Shown: piece after piece, positions 6,779-10,097 of the stretch
Numbering within the stretch: the first letter of the stretch is position 1
Layout: the number at the start of each line of letters is the position of its first letter
Assembly: GCA_023436385.1 (NCBI GenBank)
Contig: JAEZJH010000515.1
Span: 1 to 10,097, forward strand
Direction: 5' to 3'
DNA from: Pseudomonadota bacterium
GTDB taxonomy: Bacteria > Myxococcota > Myxococcia > Myxococcales > Vulgatibacteraceae
DNA length: 10,097 bases
The notes under the pieces: model-generated
What the model was told of the DNA's origin: nothing
Database searches by the model: none
The model's input: only the letters and a program-made list of their open reading frames with translations
Made by a program: the position numbers and the translations under genes

Positions 6779-7765
6779 ATGGATGCGGCACAGCTCCTCG
6801 AACGTCTTCGCGACGGCTCGCCCGGCGGGCCGCTCGATCGCCTGGCCGATCTGATCGTCGACGACCTCCTCGCCCGGCCGATCCGCGAGGTCCTCGAGCC
6901 CCGGTGGATCGCGGAGGTGATCCGCGACGGGCTCCGGGCCTGGCTCGCCTCCGGCGCCGCCGAGGCCCGGCTCCTGCTCGCCGTGGAGGACGGCCTGATC
7001 CACCTCGAGCGCACCGACCGGAGCCTGGAGGAGCTGCTGCCGCCGGAGCTGGTGGAGGGGATCCGCGGCCTCTCCGATCGCCCGTACCGGCCGGAGGGAA
7101 ACCTGCTCCGCTCCGTGCTCGACCGGGAGCCGGTGCGGGCGCTGATCCGCGATCTCCTGGTCAACGCGCTGGTCGCCTTCGCCAAGAAGCTCGGCTCGCC
7201 GGTGACGGAGTCGAAGCTGGCCAAGGGCCTGGGTGGCCTGGGGAGCTTCGTGAAGGAGCAGGCCAAGGCCCGGGCCGGAGCCCTGGGCGCGATGGCCACG
7301 GCGATCTCCGACGAGTTCGAGCGGCAGGCGGAGAAGCGGGCGGTGGAGTTCGCCGACACCGCGCTCCAGGGCGTGGTCTCGCAGCTGATCGAGCGGCTGA
7401 CGCGGCCGGGCACCAGCCCGGAGCAGGCGGCGCTCCGGCGCGCGCTCCTCGACAGCCTCCTCGCGCTCCGGGGTCCGCAGGTGTCGGCCGAGCTGCGCCG
7501 CGCCGATCCGCAGCTGGTCGCCGCCTCCGTCCGCCGGGCGCTCCAGGCCTGGGCCTCCCGGGACGATCTGCCCGACCGCCTGGAGAGCACCATCGCCCTG
7601 GTCCTCTCCCGCGAGGGCGACCAGTCGCTGGGCGAAGCCCTGGAGTCCTTGGAGCTGCGAGGTCCCGCCCGGGAGCTGACCCGCCGCGCCATCCTCCGCC
7701 GCCTCGTCCCGCTCGCCTCCGGCGACGCCTTCGCCGCCTGGCTGACGGAGACGATGGGCGGTTGA
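6779..7765 (+). CDS. Hypothetical mostly helical cytoplasmic protein, 328 aa
   Basis: I do not recognise a family. The protein (328 residues, starting MDAAQLLERLRDG) reads as almost entirely alpha-helical, with many Leu/Ala-Arg/Glu heptad-like stretches and no signal peptide or clear transmembrane segment. An N-terminal part (about 15-60) contains ADLIVDDLLARPIREVLEPR. A central part contains the lysine-rich amphipathic stretch AFAKKLGSPVTESKLAKGLG, then KEQAKARAGALGAMATAISD (about 140-180), which could touch a membrane surface or form a coiled coil. The C-terminal third is rich in Leu and Arg. The ATG at 6779 has GGAGG (6766-6770) 8 nt upstream, a good Shine-Dalgarno. Codon use is typical of the window. 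The gene is divergent from the activase operon and ends 31 bp from the convergent STAS gene, so it is probably transcribed alone. Coding status is strong; function is unknown. Confidence 0.88.
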   Translation: MDAAQLLERLRDGSPGGPLDRLADLIVDDLLARPIREVLEPRWIAEVIRDGLRAWLASGAAEARLLLAVEDGLIHLERTDRSLEELLPPELVEGIRGLSDRPYRPEGNLLRSVLDREPVRALIRDLLVNALVAFAKKLGSPVTESKLAKGLGGLGSFVKEQAKARAGALGAMATAISDEFERQAEKRAVEFADTALQGVVSQLIERLTRPGTSPEQAALRRALLDSLLALRGPQVSAELRRADPQLVAASVRRALQAWASRDDLPDRLESTIALVLSREGDQSLGEALESLELRGPARELTRRAILRRLVPLASGDAFAAWLTETMGG

Positions 7766-7796
7766 GCGGAAGCGCAGCCGGCGCGCCCAGGCGGAA

Positions 7797-8081
7797 CTAG
7801 GCCACCCGGGAGACGCCGAAGGCCCGGAGGATCCGCTCCGCGTGCCGGGGCAGGCCCACCAGCTTCACGTCCGGCTTCGCGGCGAGGCCGCTGGCCAGGA
7901 TCCCCAGGGCGGAGTCGGGGAGCGAGCGGAGCTGCGCGAAGTCGATCGAGACCGGCGACGGCGCGGCCAGCACCTGGTCCCGGAGCACGCTCGACCCCTC
8001 GCGGTCGAGGACGCCCTCGAGCCGGAAGAGCATCCCCGCGCCGTCCGAAAACGGCGTCGCCTCGATGAACAGCTCGCTCAT
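7797..8081 (-). CDS. Small STAS-domain protein (anti-sigma-factor antagonist-like)
   Basis: This 94-residue protein fits a single STAS domain. It has a beta-strand start (MSELFIEATPF), a strand FRLEGVLDREGSSVLRDQVL (19-38), the core strand and loop SPVSIDFAQLRSLPDSALG (42-60), then VKLVGLPRHAERILRAFGV (72-90), which matches the usual last strand and helix. STAS proteins such as SpoIIAA and RsbV bind anti-sigma kinases and are switched by serine phosphorylation in a D-S-(S/T)-G loop. Here D56-S57 is kept but followed by A-L-G, so the loop departs from the classical form and phosphorylation is uncertain. No kinase or phosphatase partner is encoded in the window. The start is ATG 8081, preceded on the minus strand by GGGGGGAAGG about 4 nt away; upstream in-frame start codons lack this. 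It may act in a general stress, envelope or signalling switch, but the partner is unknown. Confidence 0.82.
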   Translation of the reverse strand: MSELFIEATPFSDGAGMLFRLEGVLDREGSSVLRDQVLAAPSPVSIDFAQLRSLPDSALGILASGLAAKPDVKLVGLPRHAERILRAFGVSRVA

Positions 8082-8143
8082 GTCGCCTTCCCCCCGGCGC
8101 GCTCGACCGAGCACCGGGTGGCCGGGTCGATCGATGCGGCCCG

Positions 8144-8172
8144 GATCTAGCCAGCCCGGAGGCGGCGATCAA
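8144..8172 (-). promoter_or_regulatory. Candidate sigma-70-type promoter for the STAS gene
   Basis: On the minus strand TTGATC (8167-8172) and TAGATC (8144-8149) are separated by exactly 17 bp. The -35 box matches TTGACA at four of six bases; the -10 box is weak (three of six). It would start transcription about 55 nt before the ATG at 8081. It is the best match seen upstream of this gene. Confidence 0.3.
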
Positions 8173-8202
8173 GCATCACATCCGATCGGGCGAACGGGAG
8201 CT

Positions 8203-8218
8203 CCGCGACGCATCGCGG
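8203..8218. repeat. Short perfect inverted repeat
   Basis: CCGCGA and TCGCGG form 6-bp arms around the 4-nt loop CGCA. It lies upstream of the STAS gene promoter candidate and of the TTGACA box. It could be an operator half-site pair, but arms this short occur by chance in GC-rich DNA. Confidence 0.3.
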
Positions 8219-8250
8219 CGACCGCGGCCCGATGACACATCGCCGACGAC

Positions 8251-8270
8251 GCACCACGTCGTGCTTGACA
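8251..8270 (+). promoter_or_regulatory. Imperfect palindrome directly abutting a TTGACA -35 box
   Basis: GCACCACGTCGTGC (8251-8264) is palindromic except for one symmetric mismatch pair, and the perfect -35 hexamer TTGACA (8265-8270) follows immediately. An overlapping inverted repeat, ACGACG/CGTCGT (8246-8262), shares the site. I could not find a -10 hexamer at 16-18 bp, so the promoter is incomplete by eye. If real, it would drive the secreted-protein gene at 8531 with a leader of over 200 nt. Confidence 0.3.
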
Positions 8271-8416
8271 CCACGAGCGCCCGGCGCGCGGTCGCGGAAC
8301 GTCGGGGCGGACGATGGCGCGATCCCCCGCGGCGCCCGTCCGCGGAGCGGTCAGGGGGTACGACGTTCCCGCTCGCTTCTCGCCCTGGAACAGGGATTTC
8401 CCACCGTGCTGGCGGG

Positions 8417-8442
8417 CGGCCGGGCGGACGAGCGCCCGGCCG
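8417..8442 (+). promoter_or_regulatory. 10-bp perfect GC hairpin in the presumed leader of the secreted-protein gene
   Basis: CGGCCGGGCG (8417-8426) pairs fully with CGCCCGGCCG (8433-8442) around the loop GACGAG. CCACC (8401-8405) can also pair with GGTGG (8442-8446), enlarging the structure. It sits about 90 bp before the ATG at 8531 and has no following T-run, so a leader structure or rho-independent-like pause is possible. The structure is certain on paper; its role is unknown. Confidence 0.35.
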
Positions 8443-8530
8443 GTGGCACGGCATGTGAAGCCCCCGCCCTCCGGGCCCGCTTCGAGCCAAATCCGGGTCC
8501 GATTCGACCGGCGACCTCACGGAGGGAACG

Positions 8531-9433
8531 ATGAAGCGAATGGCGGCGTTCGTGACCACCCTGGCCCTGGCCGGGACGGCCCGGGCCCATCTTCTCGAGT
8601 GCGAGAAGACGGTCAACGGGGTCGAGTATTACGAGGTGAAGACCTACCCGGCCAAGCTCACCTACCAGGTGCGGGTGAACAACCTGCTCACCGATTCGAT
8701 CTCGAAGATCAAGATGGCGTCGGACCCGCTCTTGGAGGAGCTGGGCTGGGAATACGAGTACAAGGGCTGGTACGAGGTGCCCCCGGGCGGTTACGTCGAC
8801 CTGGCTCCCTTCGACGTCTACGTCGAGGACGAATACGCATGTCTCGACCTCGCCGCCCTGGACGGGGCCGCCGACCGCACGATCGAAAACACGTTCATCG
8901 TCGGGTTCGACTACAAGAACGAGTGGCAGGAGCGGACCTGCAGCGCCGTGGTGATCTGCGGCCGGGAGGGCACGGCCACCCGTACCCCGGGCTTCTACAA
9001 GACCCACGAGCAGACCCTCGAGGCCTGTCTTGCCGACGGCTCGATCGCGCTGGGCGCCCTCTCGGTGGACTCCCTCGAGAAGGCCCTCGGCCTGCTCTGG
9101 GGCTCGCCGGCGAAGTACGACAACGGCGACAAGCGGAGTGCCTTCGACCAGACTTGGTTCAACCTCGCCCGGCATACGCTGGTGGCGGTATGCAACCAGC
9201 GGAACTTCGGCACCCCCACCTCCCCGCCCTCGCTGGTGCAGGACGCCCGCACGGCCCTCGGGGGCGACGACTGCGAGAACATGAAGCGTCTCCAGGGACA
9301 GCTCGACGCCTACAACAATGGCGGCGACAACGAGCCCTTCCCCGACGGCTTCGTGCCCGGCCCCTCGACGCCGCAGCACGCTTCCGCGATCGCGAACGAC
9401 CCCACCGGCCCCACGACCGGGAGCTGCCGCTGA
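8531..9433 (+). CDS. Secreted cysteine-containing protein with a TPGFYKTH (GYWKxH-type) C-terminal domain
   Basis: The 300-residue product starts MKRMAAFVTTLALAGTARA, a standard Sec signal peptide with A17-R18-A19 as likely cleavage site, so it is exported; no lipobox, membrane anchor or sorting tail is seen. Residues 24-143 are rich in beta-type sequence (KLTYQVRVNNLL, FIVGFDYKNEW, CSAVVIC) and look like an immunoglobulin-like or DUF11-like sandwich. Residues 144-299 carry GTATRTPGFYKTH (147-159), then WFNLARHTLVAVCNQRNFG (209-227) and LDAYNNGGDNEPFPDGF (258-274). These correspond in order to the GYWKNH, lahQliAAkLN and LdxyN motifs of a widespread but uncharacterised secreted domain, recognised by pattern only. 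The mature protein has eight cysteines (24, 104, 137, 143, 166, 221, 248, 299), enough for four disulphides. The ATG at 8531 follows GGAGGG by 4 nt. It probably stands alone as a cell-surface or extracellular protein; function is unknown. Confidence 0.93.
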   Translation: MKRMAAFVTTLALAGTARAHLLECEKTVNGVEYYEVKTYPAKLTYQVRVNNLLTDSISKIKMASDPLLEELGWEYEYKGWYEVPPGGYVDLAPFDVYVEDEYACLDLAALDGAADRTIENTFIVGFDYKNEWQERTCSAVVICGREGTATRTPGFYKTHEQTLEACLADGSIALGALSVDSLEKALGLLWGSPAKYDNGDKRSAFDQTWFNLARHTLVAVCNQRNFGTPTSPPSLVQDARTALGGDDCENMKRLQGQLDAYNNGGDNEPFPDGFVPGPSTPQHASAIANDPTGPTTGSCR

Positions 9434-9448
9434 CGGGGTGACCGCCGC

Positions 9449-9493
9449 GCCGGAGCCTGCCGCTCCGGCCGGAGACCCGGGCCGACAGCCCGG
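9449..9493. terminator. Two tandem GC hairpins between convergent genes (possible bidirectional terminator)
   Basis: GCCGGAG (9449-9455) pairs with CTCCGGC (9463-9469) around a 7-nt loop, and CCGGGC (9477-9482) pairs with GCCCGG (9488-9493) around CGACA. They begin 16 bp after the stop of the secreted-protein gene and lie before the stop of the convergent glycosylase gene at 9557. No U-run follows, so termination is inferred from position only. Confidence 0.35.
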
Positions 9494-9556
9494 CCTGGTG
9501 TGGAACGGATCGCTCCCCGAGGCCCGTCGAGGGGAGCCGGCGGGCGCGCGGCGAAC

Positions 9557-10097
9557 CTACGTCGGCGTGCCGCCCGGCCCCTCGAGCCGCGGTCGGACGA
9601 CGTTCTGCACCCCGCAGGCCCGGGCGTGCCGCGCCAGGGCCTCGTCGAGCGCGTCGGCGTCGAGCCGGGCGCCCTCCTCCCGCCAGAGGCGATCGATCCG
9701 CAGGGTGTCGCCGGCGATCCGGCCCTCGAGCCGGCCCACCAGCCGGCCGCGGTGGAGGAGCGGCAGGACGTACCAGCCCCACCGGCGCTGCGCGGCGGGC
9801 TTGTAGACCTCCCAGACGTAGTCGAAACCGAAGGCCTCGCCGACCAGCTTCCGATCCCAGAGAAGCGGGTCGAGCGGCCCGAGCAGCCGTAGCCGATCGT
9901 CGGGCCTCGGGAAGCGGCGCTCCCGGAACCCCGCCGGCGCCAGGTACCGCCGGGGCGAGCCCTCGATCCGGACCTCCTCGAGGAGACCCTCCTCCACCAG
10001 CCGATCGGGCAGGTCCGAGGTGCGGACCGCGTGGAGCATTGACCAGAGCGGCCCGCCGGCCCGGCAGAGGAGCCCGGCCGCCTCGACGCGCTCGAGG
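9557..10097 (-). CDS. YcaQ/AlkZ-family winged-helix DNA glycosylase, C-terminal part only (N-terminus beyond window)
   Basis: About 179 C-terminal residues are present; the frame is still open at the right edge. The sequence fits PF06224 (HTH_42): LGPLDPLLWDR (9851-9883), then FGFDYVWEVYKPAAQRRWGW, YVLPLLHRGRLVGRLEGR and IDRLWREEGARLDADALDEA, all in the family order. YcaQ and AlkZ enzymes remove alkylated bases and unhook some interstrand crosslinks, acting on chromosomal DNA in the cytoplasm. Their catalytic Q-x-Q or Q-x-D motif lies in the N-terminal region, which is outside this window, so activity cannot be judged here. The methionine at 10039 is internal: the frame continues upstream with coding-like sequence (LERVEAAGLLCRAGG). 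Some family members are called only winged-helix proteins. The gene converges on the secreted-protein gene, with no visible functional link. Confidence 0.92.
   Translation of the reverse strand, partial: LERVEAAGLLCRAGGPLWSMLHAVRTSDLPDRLVEEGLLEEVRIEGSPRRYLAPAGFRERRFPRPDDRLRLLGPLDPLLWDRKLVGEAFGFDYVWEVYKPAAQRRWGWYVLPLLHRGRLVGRLEGRIAGDTLRIDRLWREEGARLDADALDEALARHARACGVQNVVRPRLEGPGGTPT

Larger units (their letters stand above)
8082..8530. other. Divergent intergenic region between the STAS gene and the secreted-protein gene
   Basis: This 449-bp stretch shows no convincing gene on either strand: the open frames across it lack a Shine-Dalgarno and look like shadows. It contains a candidate promoter for the STAS gene (8144-8172), an inverted repeat CCGCGA-CGCA-TCGCGG (8203-8218), an operator-like imperfect palindrome abutting TTGACA (8251-8270), a 10-bp hairpin (8417-8442) and the Shine-Dalgarno GGAGGG (8521-8526) of the gene at 8531. 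Its composition is somewhat less GC-extreme in places than the flanking genes. Confidence 0.6.

Noticed and set aside
6503..7003. Possible N-terminal extension of the activase fusion upstream of 6502
   Set aside because: The frame is open, but the added residues are Pro/Arg/Gly-rich, overlap the divergent gene and precede the natural ASKHA start. The RBS at 6506-6520 supports ATG 6502.
2303..7765. A plus-strand frame open for about 5.4 kb, antisense to the activase gene and joined in frame to the helical protein gene
   Set aside because: Its translation over 2303-6778 is a low-complexity Arg/Pro/Glu/His mix typical of the complement of a GC-rich gene, while the minus strand carries unmistakable conserved motifs. 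Only the part from 6779, with its own RBS, is taken as real.
7766..7796. Terminator between the convergent helical-protein and STAS genes
   Set aside because: Only weak GCGC self-complementarity and no T-run. Not distinguishable from background in 31 bp of GC-rich sequence.
6457..8172. Minus-strand frame of 571 codons antisense to the helical protein gene
   Set aside because: Arg/Ser-rich shadow translation. It overlaps two well-supported genes and has no start signal.
8393..8402. GGGATTTCCC palindrome
   Set aside because: Single 10-bp site with no second copy nearby and no link to a promoter element.
8351..9379. Minus-strand frame antisense to the secreted-protein gene
   Set aside because: The plus strand has a signal peptide, a strong RBS and conserved motifs; the antisense frame has none.
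9557..10039. Taking the methionine at 10039 as the start of the glycosylase gene
   Set aside because: The frame continues upstream with coding-like sequence to the window edge, and family members need a long N-terminal region not present after this methionine.

Overview
The window is very GC-rich throughout, and third codon positions are almost always G or C. Together with the gene content this suggests a high-GC bacterium of the Myxococcota/deltaproteobacterial type. That assignment is an inference from composition and protein style; there is no rRNA or marker gene here. I see seven genes, two of them cut by the window edges, and no tRNA, rRNA, CRISPR array, insertion sequence or integrase.

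Left block (1-6502, all minus strand, read right to left): a likely operon of three genes. It starts with a 1422-residue fused protein, two BadF/HgdC-type ATPase (activase) modules followed by a cysteine-rich segment, DUF2229 and a 2-hydroxyacyl-CoA-dehydratase-like part. A 115-residue protein of unknown function follows 17 bp later. After another 53 bp comes an M3-family zinc metallopeptidase that runs off the left edge. The giant protein is the most interesting item: by family it should couple ATP hydrolysis to low-potential electron transfer onto an iron-sulphur partner domain in the same chain, which implies at least an occasional low-oxygen lifestyle.

Centre (6503-8081): a 276-bp divergent intergenic region with a strong GC hairpin, clustered GGGCCC palindromes and sigma-54-like sequences. 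Then comes a plus-strand, mostly helical protein of unknown function (328 aa), convergent with a small STAS-domain protein (94 aa, minus strand).

Right block (8082-10097): a 449-bp divergent intergenic region holds a candidate promoter for the STAS gene, an operator-like palindrome next to a TTGACA box, and a 10-bp hairpin in the presumed leader of the next gene. That gene (plus, 300 aa) encodes a secreted, cysteine-containing protein with a TPGFYKTH motif of the GYWKxH type. It converges, across a short spacer with two GC hairpins, on the C-terminal part of a YcaQ/AlkZ-type winged-helix DNA glycosylase cut by the right edge.

Apart from the leftward operon, the genes do not obviously form one pathway. 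The window looks like ordinary chromosome with one notable redox system rather than a mobile island.
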